Of a stretch of 64,000 bases of DNA, positions 37,956 to 47,359 are shown one piece after another. The notes under the pieces are model-generated. The model made no database searches and had not been told where the DNA came from. It saw only the letters and a program-made list of their open reading frames with translations. The DNA comes from Collimonas sp. OK607 (GTDB lineage Bacteria; Pseudomonadota; Gammaproteobacteria; Burkholderiales; Burkholderiaceae_D). Numbering within the stretch: the stretch's first letter is position 1; each line of letters opens with the position of its first letter. Location: positions 41,369 to 105,368 of the forward strand of contig NZ_FOKF01000018.1 in NCBI RefSeq assembly GCF_900111995.1, given 5' to 3'. The translations under genes were made by a program, and so were the position numbers.

Positions 37956-38699
37956 ATGAAAAGTAAAATGATTTTCGGCTTTCACGCCGTCACCGCGCGT
38001 TTGCGTCACGAAGCATCGTCGGTGGAAGAGATTTATGTGGATGCCAGCCGCGTCGATCGCCGCATGCAAGATCTGCTGAATGCCGCCAAAGCGGTTGGCG
38101 TACGCGTGATTCCGGTGGATGACGCGCGTTTGTCGAATATCGTCGGCACGCGCCGCCACCAAGGCGTGGTAGCAAAAGCCGGCGAGTTGTCGCTGGCACG
38201 TAACCTGGATGAGTTGCTGGATGCGATTGTCGGGCCACCGCTGTTGCTGGTTCTCGATGGCATCACCGATCCGCACAACCTGGGCGCCTGCCTGCGGGTG
38301 GCGGATGGCGCCGGCGCGCATGCCGTAATCGCACCGAAAGACCGTGCGGTAGGCTTGAACGCCACTGCCGCCAAGGTCGCCAGTGGCGCCGCTGAAACCG
38401 TTCCCTACATCACCGTGACCAATCTGGCGCGTACCTTGCGCGAATTGAAGGAACGTGAAATCTGGCTGATCGGCACTGACGAAGACGGCGAAAAAGGCTT
38501 GTATGAAGCCGATTTTTCCGGCCCGGCAGCGCTGGTGATGGGTTCCGAAGGCGAAGGCATGCGTCGCCTCACGCGCGAAACGTGCGATGTGCTGGTCAAC
38601 GTGCCGATGTTCGGTTCTGTCGAAAGCCTGAATGTGTCGGTCGCGTCCGGCGTCTGCCTGTATGAAGCCCGTCGCCAGCGTATGGTAAAGGGTTGTTGA
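37956..38699 (+). CDS. rlmB: 23S rRNA (guanosine-2251-2'-O)-methyltransferase RlmB
   Basis: 247 residues. N-terminal substrate-binding domain ([17 protein letters not shown]) and a SpoU/TrmH knotted methyltransferase domain with the three family motifs: [29 protein letters not shown] and [17 protein letters not shown]. It methylates G2251 in the P-loop of 23S rRNA. It usually follows rnr, as here. Confidence 0.95.
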   Translation: MKSKMIFGFHAVTARLRHEASSVEEIYVDASRVDRRMQDLLNAAKAVGVRVIPVDDARLSNIVGTRRHQGVVAKAGELSLARNLDELLDAIVGPPLLLVLDGITDPHNLGACLRVADGAGAHAVIAPKDRAVGLNATAAKVASGAAETVPYITVTNLARTLRELKEREIWLIGTDEDGEKGLYEADFSGPAALVMGSEGEGMRRLTRETCDVLVNVPMFGSVESLNVSVASGVCLYEARRQRMVKGC

Positions 38700-38781
38700 T
38701 TCCATTCCGCCTTACCCATTCTGAATCAGGCCGCCGGTTTTTCATGCATGGCGGCAATTCAGGGTTTCCCAGTCCAGCCTG

Positions 38782-38802
38782 AAACCGGCCTGCCGGTTTT
38801 TC
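38782..38802 (+). terminator. Intrinsic terminator after rlmB
   Basis: AAACCGG-cctg-CCGGTTTTT: a 7-bp stem, 4-base loop and a T-run, 82 bases after the rlmB stop. Confidence 0.65.
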
Positions 38803-38827
38803 CGGACTTTCGCAGTAAAAGACGGCA

Positions 38828-38853
38828 GGCGTAATTTGGAATAACATTACGCC
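38828..38853 (+). promoter_or_regulatory. Hairpin in the leader of cysE
   Basis: GGCGTAAT and ATTACGCC form a perfect 8-bp stem with a 10-base loop, ending 22 bases before the cysE start codon. It could influence initiation or be an operator dyad. Confidence 0.45.
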
Positions 38854-38875
38854 TCCGCATTGATTCGACATCCTT

Positions 38876-39625
38876 ATGTTCAGCCGCATTCGTGAAGACA
38901 TTGCCAACATCATGGCACGTGATCCCGCCGCTCGCACCCAGTGGGAAGTTCTGACTTGCTACCCCGGCTTGCATGCCATCATCCTGCATCGCTGGGCGCA
39001 TCATTGCTGGCATAACGGCTTCAAATGGCCGGGACGTTTTATTTCGCAGATCGCCCGCACGTTGACCGGAATTGAAATCCATCCCGGCGCAACCATCGGC
39101 CGGCGCGTATTCATCGACCATGGTTTTGGCGTGGTGATCGGCGAAACTGCTGAAGTCGGCGACGATTGCACCATTTACCAAGGCGTGACCTTGGGCGGAA
39201 CCTCATTGAACAAGGGTGCCAAGCGCCATCCAACACTGGCGCGCGGAGCGATCATTGGCGCCGGCGCCAAGGTGCTGGGCGGTTTCACCGTGGGCGAGGG
39301 CGCCAAGATCGGTTCCAATGCGGTAGTGGTCAAGGAAGTGCCGCCGGGAGCGACTGCAGTGGGCAACCCTGCGCGCATCGTGCAGAAAGAAAGCAACAAC
39401 GGCAAGGATGAAGCTGCGGCCCGCATGTTTGCAGCTTACGGCGTCACGCCCAACGGCGACGATCCTTTGTCCAAGGCTTTGCACGGTTTGATCGACAACG
39501 CCGCGGCGCAGGAGCATCAGATTGACCGCATCATTGCCTTGTTGAAGAAGTCGGGCATCGCTTGCGAAAGCTTGCCTGAGCTCGAGAAATTTGATCCGGA
39601 CCAGCTCAATAAATTGGTGGAATAA
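38876..39625 (+). CDS. cysE: Serine O-acetyltransferase
   Basis: 249 residues. N-terminal helical part ([21 protein letters not shown], quoted without its ends) and a left-handed hexapeptide-repeat beta helix ([40 protein letters not shown]) with the catalytic His and Asp. It makes O-acetylserine from serine and acetyl-CoA, the first step of cysteine synthesis. The C-terminal extension after the hexapeptides (about 180-249) is longer than in the short EpsC type and is mostly helical. Confidence 0.93.
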   Translation: MFSRIREDIANIMARDPAARTQWEVLTCYPGLHAIILHRWAHHCWHNGFKWPGRFISQIARTLTGIEIHPGATIGRRVFIDHGFGVVIGETAEVGDDCTIYQGVTLGGTSLNKGAKRHPTLARGAIIGAGAKVLGGFTVGEGAKIGSNAVVVKEVPPGATAVGNPARIVQKESNNGKDEAAARMFAAYGVTPNGDDPLSKALHGLIDNAAAQEHQIDRIIALLKKSGIACESLPELEKFDPDQLNKLVE

Positions 39626-39668
39626 GCTGGTTGAGCAAGACGGTCGCAGTGAGCCAGGAGAGAGTGTG

Positions 39669-40403
39669 ATGAATCAAGAAGTAGACGGTATTCCGGCAGG
39701 CGATAATGATGGTGAGCGGGCGGCGGATTCTGGCCGCTCCGATGAATTTCTCGATCAGTTTGAAATTCGCGTGCTGGCGGTTCTTGCAGAAAAAGAAGCG
39801 CTGACGCCGGACAACTATCCCTTGTCCCTGAATACGCTGACCAATGGCTGCAACCAGTTGTCCAGTCGCGATCCGGTGATGGCTATCGCCGAGTCGACGG
39901 TGCTGGATGTGTTGCAGCGCCTGATGCTGCGCAAACTGGTGGTGGAAGTGAATCAGGCCGGCGCCCGGGTGGCCAAATACGAACACCGGATGCGCGTCAA
40001 ATGGCTGCTGGAGCAAGACAAGCTGGCGGTACTGACTACCTTGATGCTGCGCGGGATTCAGACGGCGGGCGAGTTGCGTAGCCGTAGTGGCAGGCTGCAT
40101 GATTTCGCCTCTGTCGGCGAGGTTGAAACGGCCTTGCAATTCCTGGTCGATAAGTATCCGCCATTGGTGGCGCGCCTGGCGAAGGCGCCCGGCACCAAGG
40201 AATCGCGCTATGCCCATTTGTTGGCGGGTGAGGAAATCCTGGAGCAGCAGGCAATGGCAGATGCCATGGCCGGCAGCGCCTCAGTGGTGAGAAGTGGAAG
40301 CCAGGACCGGATCGCCCAGCTTGAAGAAGAAGTTGTCAGCCTGCGGCGCCAGATGGATGATTTGTCGGCGCAGTTTGCCGAGTTCAAGCGACAGTTCGAC
40401 TAA
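39669..40403 (+). CDS. YceH-family protein (DUF480)
   Basis: 244 residues from ATG 39669, with GGAGAG upstream; the frame is open earlier but overlaps the end of cysE. Two winged-helix-like units match the family (IRVLAVLAEKEALTPDNYP; LTTLMLRGIQTAGELRSR), followed by a C-terminal coiled coil (about 215-243; LEEEVVSLRRQMDDLSAQF). The molecular role of the family is not established. It follows cysE by 43 bases. Confidence 0.85.
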   Translation: MNQEVDGIPAGDNDGERAADSGRSDEFLDQFEIRVLAVLAEKEALTPDNYPLSLNTLTNGCNQLSSRDPVMAIAESTVLDVLQRLMLRKLVVEVNQAGARVAKYEHRMRVKWLLEQDKLAVLTTLMLRGIQTAGELRSRSGRLHDFASVGEVETALQFLVDKYPPLVARLAKAPGTKESRYAHLLAGEEILEQQAMADAMAGSASVVRSGSQDRIAQLEEEVVSLRRQMDDLSAQFAEFKRQFD

Positions 40404-40420
40404 TCGCTCAGCGGGCGGTT

Positions 40421-40444
40421 CAATCGGCTAATCAATCGGCTAAT
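40421..40444. repeat. 12-bp perfect tandem duplication
   Basis: CAATCGGCTAAT occurs twice in direct succession between yceH and the convergent lpxH. The lpxH stop codon is inside it. Confidence 0.8.
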
Positions 40445-41226
40445 TCGTGGCCATCGTGGCCAAAGCGCCGAATCACGCCACTCGCATCAATCGCAATCCA
40501 GCCGCCTCTCTGCGCCTTGACGTCATACTCCCAATCCGGCAGCACATAGCGCGTACGGGCGGCCTCGCCGTCGCCGCCGGAATGGTGGCGTGCCGGCCTG
40601 TGGGTATGGCCGTGAATCAGGGTGGTGGTAGCGGTAGTGTCAAACAAGGTGGCCACAGCCGCCGGATTGACGTCCATGATTTCCATGGATTTGTGGCGCT
40701 GTTCTTCCTGGCTCTCCTTGCGAACGCCGGCAATGATTGCCTTGCGTTGTGCCAGCGGCAGCGCCAGGAATTGCGCTTGCCATTGCGGTTGGCGCACCTG
40801 CGCGCGAAACTCCATGTAGGCGAGATCGTCGGTGCATTGCGCATCGCCATGGGCGATTGCCAGGCGGCGGCCACCGACGGTAATTACCGATGGATCAGGC
40901 AACAGAGTCAGGCCGGCCGCTTGCGCGAAGCTTTCGCCAACCAGGAAATCCCGGTTGCCGGCGACCCAGAAAACCTGCACGCCGTTATCGCTGACTTGCC
41001 GGATCGCTTCGGCAATTTCGCGGTTATACGGCGTTTCCAGATCGTCGTCGCCAGCCCAGTACTCGAACAAATCGCCTAACAGGTACAGTTGCTGCACCCG
41101 CGTTGCCTGCTCCCGCAGAAAATCCAGGAAGGCTTGGGTAGTACGCGGGTGTGCCGCCTGCAAATGCAGGTCGGATATAAACAACGCAACTGCGGCGCCG
41201 GATTGGTTCGAGACTGAAGCTGTCAT
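40432..41226 (-). CDS. lpxH: UDP-2,3-diacylglucosamine diphosphatase
   Basis: 264 residues. Calcineurin-like fold with metal ligands in LFISDLHLQ, LLGDLFEYW, VAGNRDFLVG and HGHTHRP. It hydrolyses UDP-2,3-diacylglucosamine to lipid X plus UMP, the fourth step of lipid A synthesis, at the inner face of the inner membrane. It is the last gene of a minus-strand operon with ppiA and ppiB, an arrangement common in betaproteobacteria. Confidence 0.94.
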   Translation of the reverse strand: MTASVSNQSGAAVALFISDLHLQAAHPRTTQAFLDFLREQATRVQQLYLLGDLFEYWAGDDDLETPYNREIAEAIRQVSDNGVQVFWVAGNRDFLVGESFAQAAGLTLLPDPSVITVGGRRLAIAHGDAQCTDDLAYMEFRAQVRQPQWQAQFLALPLAQRKAIIAGVRKESQEEQRHKSMEIMDVNPAAVATLFDTTATTTLIHGHTHRPARHHSGGDGEAARTRYVLPDWEYDVKAQRGGWIAIDASGVIRRFGHDGHELAD

Positions 41227-41258
41227 AGGATGCGCTAAAAGAAGAAGCTAAGCTTGGA

Positions 41259-41750
41259 TTAAGCGACTACTTCGGCTTTTTCGATGATGACGTCATCCAC
41301 CGGTACGTCGGCAAACATGCCGGTACGCGTGGTCTTTACGTTTTCGATCTTGTCGACGATATCGGTGCCTTCAACTACTTTACCGAATACGCAGTAGCCC
41401 CAGCCGTCTTGACCTGGATAGTCGAGGAAGCTGTTGTTCTTGACGTTGATGAAAAATTGCGCAGAAGCAGAGTGCGGCGCCGAGGTACGTGCCATCGCCA
41501 GGGTGTACGGCTCGTTCTTGAGGCCGTTCTTGGCTTCGTTTTCGACCGGATCGTTGGTAGGCTTTTGTTTCATGCCAGGTTCGAAGCCGCCGCCCTGGAC
41601 CATGAAGCCAGGGATTACGCGGTGGAAAATCGTACCGTTATAGTGACCGGCATTGACATAGGCCAGGAAATTTTCAACGCTCTTTGGCGCTTTTTCTGCC
41701 TCGAGTTCGATTTTGATCGTGCCGTGGTTGGTGGTGAGAAGGACAGCCAT
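41259..41750 (-). CDS. ppiB: Cytoplasmic peptidyl-prolyl cis-trans isomerase (cyclophilin)
   Basis: 163 residues, a complete cyclophilin domain without signal peptide: [20 protein letters not shown] with the catalytic Arg, SAPHSASAQFFINV and WGYCVFGKVVEG. It catalyses proline isomerisation during folding in the cytoplasm. It lies 32 bases upstream of lpxH and 66 bases after ppiA, to which it is closely related. Confidence 0.95.
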   Translation of the reverse strand: MAVLLTTNHGTIKIELEAEKAPKSVENFLAYVNAGHYNGTIFHRVIPGFMVQGGGFEPGMKQKPTNDPVENEAKNGLKNEPYTLAMARTSAPHSASAQFFINVKNNSFLDYPGQDGWGYCVFGKVVEGTDIVDKIENVKTTRTGMFADVPVDDVIIEKAEVVA

Positions 41751-41816
41751 GGTATTTCCTATTAAATAGATTGATGGAGGTTGAAGAAGTTGAAAAAAGG
41801 CAGTAAAAAGCCGGTT

Positions 41817-42422
41817 TTATTTGGTTACTGTAGCCGATTCGATGATAACCGGGGTAGTCGGCACGTCTTGATAGGCGGTTTTCACCTTCTTGATCTTGTC
41901 GACAACGTCAGTGCCCTTGATAACCTGGCCGAATACCGCGTAACCCCAGCCGTCGCGGCCCGGGTAGTTGAGGAATTCATTGTTGTTCACATTGATGAAA
42001 AATTGCGCGCCAGCCGATTGCGGATCCGCAGTGCGAGCCATGGCAACACTGTATGGCACGTTCTTGAGGCCGTTCTTGGCTTCGTTTTCGACTTTGTTCG
42101 GCGCTGGTTTCTCACGCATGTCCGTGGTCATGCCGCCGCCCTGGATCATGAAATTGTCGATGACGCGATGGAAAATGGTGCCGTTATAGTGGCCGCTGTT
42201 CACATAGCTTAAAAAATTCTTGACTGTCTTCGGCGCTTTTTCCGGATTCAGCTCGATGACGATGTCGCCCATATTGGTTTTCAACAAAACATGCGGCTTG
42301 TCGGCAGCGCTGGCAAACGACGGATTACCTAGCAGGCAAACAGCAGTTAATGTAGAGGCAAGCGCCAGTGTAAAGCTGCGGCGTGGCAAGCGAAAAGTCA
42401 AGCGTAGGGGTGTTGGCATCAA
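41817..42422 (-). CDS. ppiA: Periplasmic peptidyl-prolyl cis-trans isomerase (cyclophilin)
   Basis: 201 residues. Signal peptide about 1-40 ([22 protein letters not shown]), then a cyclophilin domain ([34 protein letters not shown]). The export signal separates it from the adjacent cytoplasmic ppiB; the pair probably arose by tandem duplication. First gene of the ppiA-ppiB-lpxH operon, divergent from cysS. Confidence 0.93.
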   Translation of the reverse strand: MMPTPLRLTFRLPRRSFTLALASTLTAVCLLGNPSFASAADKPHVLLKTNMGDIVIELNPEKAPKTVKNFLSYVNSGHYNGTIFHRVIDNFMIQGGGMTTDMREKPAPNKVENEAKNGLKNVPYSVAMARTADPQSAGAQFFINVNNNEFLNYPGRDGWGYAVFGQVIKGTDVVDKIKKVKTAYQDVPTTPVIIESATVTK

Positions 42423-42485
42423 AGTTCCTTCTTGTAAGTGGACCCGTTTTCGTGTCTCATGTGCTGCATTTTCGGATTTCAGTAA

Positions 42486-42494
42486 TGATATACT
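42486..42494 (+). promoter_or_regulatory. Candidate extended -10 promoter for cysS
   Basis: TGATATACT matches an extended -10 element (TGnTATAAT). The -35 position is poor. It would give a leader of about 145 bases before cysS. No T-box or other riboswitch was recognised in the leader. Confidence 0.4.
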
Positions 42495-42646
42495 GCGGCG
42501 AAAAGCAACATTTTATCAAACTAAGCACTGCAAAAGAGTTTTGGCTATTCAGTTGTCCTGACGTCTCGCACGGTAAGCGTGCAGGCGGATGGAACGGCGT
42601 GCAATATTTCCGTGCTTTATTTCTGTGCCCTAAGCCGTAACTTCCC

Positions 42647-44068
42647 ATGAGCGACCTGAAAATATATAACACGCTGGCGCGTGAGAAGCAGCTGTTTTCT
42701 CCAATCGAACCGGGCAAGGTCCGCATGTACGTCTGCGGCATGACGGTCTACGACTATTGCCATCTTGGTCATGGACGGGTGATGGTGGTGTTCGATATGG
42801 TGCAACGCTGGCTGCGCCAGTCGGGGCTGGACGTTACTTATGTGCGCAATATCACCGACATCGATGACAAGATCATCAAGCGCGCCGTCGAGAATGGCGA
42901 GACGATCTCGCAACTGACCGGCCGCTTCATTCAAGCCATGGACGATGATGCTGCCGCGCTGGGTGTGCAAAAGCCGGATCACGAGCCGCGCGCGACGGCG
43001 TTCGTGCCGCAGATGCTGGCCCTGATCGAAAAGCTGGAGCATAAAGGCCTCGCGTACCAGGGCAGCGACGGCGACGTCAACTATTCAGTACGCGATTTTG
43101 CCGGCTACGGTAAGTTGTCGGGCAAGTCGCTCGACGATTTGCGCGCCGGCGAACGCGTCGATGTCAATCTCGGCAAGCGCGATCCGCTCGACTTCGTCTT
43201 GTGGAAAGCCGCCAAAGAGAGTGAGCCGGAAGAAGTTAAATGGAACTCGCGCTGGGGTCATGGCCGGCCGGGCTGGCATATCGAGTGCTCTGCCATGGCG
43301 GAGCAATTGCTGGGCGAGCAGTTTGATATTCACGGCGGCGGCCAGGATTTGCAGTTCCCGCATCATGAAAATGAAATCGCGCAGTCGGAAGGCGCGCATG
43401 GCCACCAGTTCGTCAATTACTGGATGCACAACGGCTTTGTGCGGATCGACAATGAAAAGATGTCCAAGTCCTTGGGAAATTTTTTCACGATTCGCGACGT
43501 CCTGAAAAAATATGATGCGGAAGTAGTGCGCTTCTTTATTCTACGAGCGCATTACCGTAGTCCATTGAATTATGCCGACACCAATCTGGATGACGCCAAG
43601 CATGCCTTGACCCGCTTGTACACCGCGCTGAAGGAAGTGGCGGCGGATGCCTTGCCGCTGGACTGGAGCGAGGCCCACGCCGAGCGTGTCGCGCAAGCCA
43701 TGAATGACGATTTCAATACGCCTATGGCCATTTCAACTTTGTTCGATCTGGCCAATGAGGTTAACAAAAATCGTTCGCCGGCAGCCGCACGCCAGCTCAA
43801 GGCATTGGCCGGCGTACTGGGTCTGTTGCAGCGTGCTCCTGAAGATTATTTGAAAGGCCGTGTACTCGCCGGTAATGAAGTTGTCGGAAATGGCATTGCA
43901 CAAGCTGCTTTGTCAGAGCAAGATATCCTACTCAAAATTCAAGCTCGTCAAGCAGCAAAAATAGCCAAGGATTTTTCTGCAGCAGACCGGATCCGTAAGG
44001 AACTGCAAGCCGATGGCATCTTGCTGGAAGATAAGCCCGGTGGTCAAACCGAATGGCGAAGGGCGTAA
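42647..44068 (+). CDS. cysS: Cysteinyl-tRNA synthetase
   Basis: 473 residues. Class I synthetase with the HIGH-type motif HLGH ([11 protein letters not shown]), first zinc Cys in [18 protein letters not shown] for the other zinc ligands, and the KMSKS loop ([11 protein letters not shown]). It charges tRNA-Cys. It heads a plus-strand run cysS-alkA-accA-tilS-lysC. Confidence 0.97.
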   Translation: MSDLKIYNTLAREKQLFSPIEPGKVRMYVCGMTVYDYCHLGHGRVMVVFDMVQRWLRQSGLDVTYVRNITDIDDKIIKRAVENGETISQLTGRFIQAMDDDAAALGVQKPDHEPRATAFVPQMLALIEKLEHKGLAYQGSDGDVNYSVRDFAGYGKLSGKSLDDLRAGERVDVNLGKRDPLDFVLWKAAKESEPEEVKWNSRWGHGRPGWHIECSAMAEQLLGEQFDIHGGGQDLQFPHHENEIAQSEGAHGHQFVNYWMHNGFVRIDNEKMSKSLGNFFTIRDVLKKYDAEVVRFFILRAHYRSPLNYADTNLDDAKHALTRLYTALKEVAADALPLDWSEAHAERVAQAMNDDFNTPMAISTLFDLANEVNKNRSPAAARQLKALAGVLGLLQRAPEDYLKGRVLAGNEVVGNGIAQAALSEQDILLKIQARQAAKIAKDFSAADRIRKELQADGILLEDKPGGQTEWRRA

Positions 44069-44072
44069 GCGT

Positions 44073-44723
44073 ATGCAAAAAGCGATAGCTGTCGACAACA
44101 ATTTCTTTGTGCCTTCATATTGGGAAGATGCCAAAGTTGAGTTGATGAAGCGTGACCGCATCATGCGTAAGCTCATTCCGCAATTCGGCGACCTGCATCT
44201 GGTTGGCCGCGGCGAGGCGTTTACCACGCTGGCACGCTCGGTGGTCGGCCAGCAGATTTCGGTCAAGGCAGCGGAATCCGTATGGCAAAAATTTCTGTTA
44301 GTCTGTCCTAAGACCACTCCCGCCCAGGTATTAAAAGCCGGCCCCGAGCAACTTGCAGCTTGCGGATTGTCTAAGCGTAAAGCAGACTATATTCTTGATC
44401 TGGCCGATCATTTCAAGGCGAAAAGGGTCAATGCCGAGCAGTGGCAGGAGATGGACGATGAGGATGTCATCGCGGATTTGACGCAAATTCGTGGCATCGG
44501 ACGCTGGACAGCGGAGATGTTTTTGATATTTAATTTGCTCCGGCCCAATATTTTGCCTTTGGATGACCTGGGGTTGCTCAAGGGCATTAGTGTCAATTAT
44601 TTTTCAGGAGAGCCGGTTTCGCGTAGCGATGCACGCGAAGTATCGGCCAACTGGGAGCCGTGGCGCACCGTAGCGACCTGGTATCTATGGCGTAGCCTGG
44701 ATGCGGTATCTGCAGAATATTAA
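44073..44723 (+). CDS. alkA: DNA-3-methyladenine glycosylase II (AlkA-like)
   Basis: 216 residues from ATG 44073, four bases after cysS; the longer open frame overlaps cysS. HhH-GPD fold: helix-hairpin-helix LTQIRGIGRWTAEMFLIF and the catalytic Asp in PLDDLGLLKG. It removes alkylated purines by breaking the N-glycosidic bond. The protein lacks the N-terminal domain of E. coli AlkA, as is usual for the short bacterial type. Confidence 0.9.
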   Translation: MQKAIAVDNNFFVPSYWEDAKVELMKRDRIMRKLIPQFGDLHLVGRGEAFTTLARSVVGQQISVKAAESVWQKFLLVCPKTTPAQVLKAGPEQLAACGLSKRKADYILDLADHFKAKRVNAEQWQEMDDEDVIADLTQIRGIGRWTAEMFLIFNLLRPNILPLDDLGLLKGISVNYFSGEPVSRSDAREVSANWEPWRTVATWYLWRSLDAVSAEY

Positions 44724-44745
44724 GTCATTGCCGATGTTAATTTTA

Positions 44746-44785
44746 AGTAACCTTATTTAGGTAACCTTATTTCGGTAACATTATC
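44746..44785. repeat. 13-14 bp tandem repeat, three copies
   Basis: Three copies of a GGTAACCTTATTT-like unit in the gap between alkA and accA. Confidence 0.75.
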
Positions 44786-44814
44786 GGCAGTGGCAGTTTA
44801 ATCAAGGGAATAAT

Positions 44815-45789
44815 ATGAGTAAAACAACATTTCTCGGCTTCGAACAACCGATTGCCGAGTTAGACGCCAAGATTGAAGAGCTGCGTTTTGTCCAGGACGA
44901 CTCCGCGGTAGATATTTCGGAAGAAATCGACCGTTTGTCGAAAAAAAGTCAGCAATTGACCAAGGATATCTACGCAAAACTGACTCCTTGGCAAGTCTCT
45001 CAGATCTCACGTCATCCGCAACGGCCGTACACCATGGATTATGTGAATGAAATATTCACCGATTTCCATGAGTTGCACGGCGATCGTACCTACGCCGACG
45101 ACCAGTCGATAGTTGGCGGCCTGGCGCGCTTCAATGGCCAGGCTTGCATGGTGATCGGCCATCAAAAAGGGCGCGACACGAAAGAGCGCGCATTGCGTAA
45201 TTTCGGCATGCCGAAGCCGGAAGGTTATCGCAAGGCCTTGCGCCTGATGAAAGTGGCAGAGAAATTCGGCCTGCCGATTTTCACTTTTGTCGATACTCCC
45301 GGCGCGTTCCCTGGCATCGATGCTGAAGAGCGCGGACAGTCGGAAGCTATCGGCCACAATTTGTACGCAATGGCGGAATTGAAAGTGCCGCTGATCGCCA
45401 CCATCATCGGCGAAGGCGGCTCCGGCGGCGCCTTGGCGATTGCGGTCGGCGATGCAGTCCTGATGCTGCAGTACGCGACTTATTCGGTGATTTCGCCTGA
45501 AGGTTGCGCCTCGATCCTGTGGAAAACCGCTGAGCGGGCTTCCGATGCCGCCGATGCCCTGGGCCTGACCGCGCATCGCTTGAAAGCAGTCGGCCTGATT
45601 GACAAGATCGTCAGCGAACCATTGGGCGGCGCCCATCGCGATCCGAAGCAGATGGCTTCCCTGTTGAAGCGCGCACTGGCAGATACCTTGCGCCAGTTCC
45701 AAGGTGTCAAGACCAAGGATCTGTTGAACGCGCGTCATGAAAAGCTGATGAGCTACGGTAAGTTCAAGGAAGTACTGGCTGCAGAATAG
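44815..45789 (+). CDS. accA: Acetyl-CoA carboxylase carboxyltransferase subunit alpha
   Basis: 324 residues, the usual length. Crotonase-like carboxyltransferase fold: [29 protein letters not shown] and the oxyanion loops [11 protein letters not shown] and [11 protein letters not shown]. With AccD it transfers the carboxyl group from biotin on AccB to acetyl-CoA, the first step of fatty acid synthesis. tilS starts 2 bases after its stop. Confidence 0.96.
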   Translation: MSKTTFLGFEQPIAELDAKIEELRFVQDDSAVDISEEIDRLSKKSQQLTKDIYAKLTPWQVSQISRHPQRPYTMDYVNEIFTDFHELHGDRTYADDQSIVGGLARFNGQACMVIGHQKGRDTKERALRNFGMPKPEGYRKALRLMKVAEKFGLPIFTFVDTPGAFPGIDAEERGQSEAIGHNLYAMAELKVPLIATIIGEGGSGGALAIAVGDAVLMLQYATYSVISPEGCASILWKTAERASDAADALGLTAHRLKAVGLIDKIVSEPLGGAHRDPKQMASLLKRALADTLRQFQGVKTKDLLNARHEKLMSYGKFKEVLAAE

Positions 45790-45791
45790 GC

Positions 45792-47234
45792 GTGTCGAAT
45801 TCATCTACTGCAAGTATAAGTATCTACGCGTACCTGGAAGCTACCCTGGCGGAGATCGCGCAAGCGTTTCCTGCCACGGTTCAAGAGCAGCCGGCGCGGC
45901 TGGCAATTGCCTATAGCGGCGGGCTGGATTCCAGCGTCCTGCTGCATGCGGCCGCACAGTACGCCAGCGCGCATGGCATCAAGCTATTCGCCTTTCACAT
46001 CCACCACGGCATCAGCCCGAATGCAGATCAATGGCAAATCCATTGTGCAGAAATGTGCGCAAAGCTGAATGTCGAATTCGATACCCGTGGTATCGAATTG
46101 CGCAACCGCGACAAGAGCGGCGTAGAAGAAGCGGCCCGCATCAGCCGCTACGCCGCGCTGGGCGATTTGTGCCGCCAACATCAGGTTCCTTTGCTGTTGA
46201 CCGCGCATCACCTGGATGACCAGGCCGAGACTGTGCTGCTGCAATTATTGCGCGGCTCCGGCGCTGCCGGCTTGTCGGGCATGGATCGCTGGAACACGGC
46301 GCCGACTTTGCTGGGCGATGCCACATTGCTGATGGCGCGGCCGTTGCTGAAAGTGTCGCGTGCAGCGCTGGAAGAATATGTAGCAAAATATGCCGCAACT
46401 CAACAGCTGACGTATATCGAAGACGAATCGAATCACGATCCACGCTATGCCCGCAACGCCTTGCGCCAGCAAGTCATGCCGGTGCTAAGCCAATACTTCC
46501 CGGGATTCCAGGAGCGTTTCTCGCGCAGTTCCGGGCATATGCAGACTACCCAACGCTTGTTGATCGATCTGGCGGCGCAAGACATGGCCATCTGTGCCGA
46601 CGGCACATGCCTCGATCTGGAACACGTGCGGAAGTTGAGGGGCGAGCGGATCGATAATCTTCTGCGTTACTGGTTCGGCTTGCATCATTTGCGTATGCCG
46701 TCCAGCGCCTGGCTGAGTGAAATGCGCCAGCAATTGCTGGAAGCTAAAGCCGATGCGCAGTTGTGCGTGACGCATCCGGATTGCCATATCCGCCGTCACA
46801 GGAACCGCGTGTTCCTGACGCCGCGCGACGATATCGATCGTTCTGAGATCGGACCGCAAGCGTTTCGCTGGAACGGCGAAGCTGAGATGCATTTCCCTGA
46901 GTTCGGCGGCGTGCTGCATTTTGACCAGGCGGAGCAGGGTATTGCTGCCGACTGGCTGCGCGCGCATCCGTTGCAAATTCAATATCGCTCCGGTGGCGAG
47001 CGGCTCAAGCTGGCATTGAATCGTCCCACAAAAAGCATCAAATATCATTACCAGGCTTTCGACGTGCCGCCTTGGGAGCGTGAACGCCTGCCCTTGGTAA
47101 GCAGCGGCAAGCAGATTCTGTTTGCGGCAGGCATTGGCATGGATTGCCTGCAATTGGCAAGCGAGCCGGGGCCGCATGTCAGCCTGCGCTGGCAAGCTGA
47201 TGATGTTGTATTTAAGCAAGGCGTCTTAAGCTGA
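45792..47234 (+). CDS. tilS: tRNA(Ile)-lysidine synthase
   Basis: 480 residues from GTG 45792. PP-loop ATPase motif YSGGLDSSVLL (about 41-51), then TAHHLDDQAETVLLQLLRGSG, typical of TilS, and the C-terminal TilS substrate domains (LQIQYRSGGERLKLALNRPT; VPPWERERLPLV). It changes C34 of tRNA-Ile(CAU) to lysidine so the tRNA reads AUA. Coupled to accA. Confidence 0.95.
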   Translation: MSNSSTASISIYAYLEATLAEIAQAFPATVQEQPARLAIAYSGGLDSSVLLHAAAQYASAHGIKLFAFHIHHGISPNADQWQIHCAEMCAKLNVEFDTRGIELRNRDKSGVEEAARISRYAALGDLCRQHQVPLLLTAHHLDDQAETVLLQLLRGSGAAGLSGMDRWNTAPTLLGDATLLMARPLLKVSRAALEEYVAKYAATQQLTYIEDESNHDPRYARNALRQQVMPVLSQYFPGFQERFSRSSGHMQTTQRLLIDLAAQDMAICADGTCLDLEHVRKLRGERIDNLLRYWFGLHHLRMPSSAWLSEMRQQLLEAKADAQLCVTHPDCHIRRHRNRVFLTPRDDIDRSEIGPQAFRWNGEAEMHFPEFGGVLHFDQAEQGIAADWLRAHPLQIQYRSGGERLKLALNRPTKSIKYHYQAFDVPPWERERLPLVSSGKQILFAAGIGMDCLQLASEPGPHVSLRWQADDVVFKQGVLS

Positions 47235-47359
47235 ACGACACCGCCGGCCGCATTTTCTCTCTGGTAAGCCTCTTGTCATAATCGGCCGTTGCGGGTACAT
47301 TAAAGGGTTGATTTTATTTTTTGCACCACACCCGCTTCTAGCACCCACCTACATTCCCT

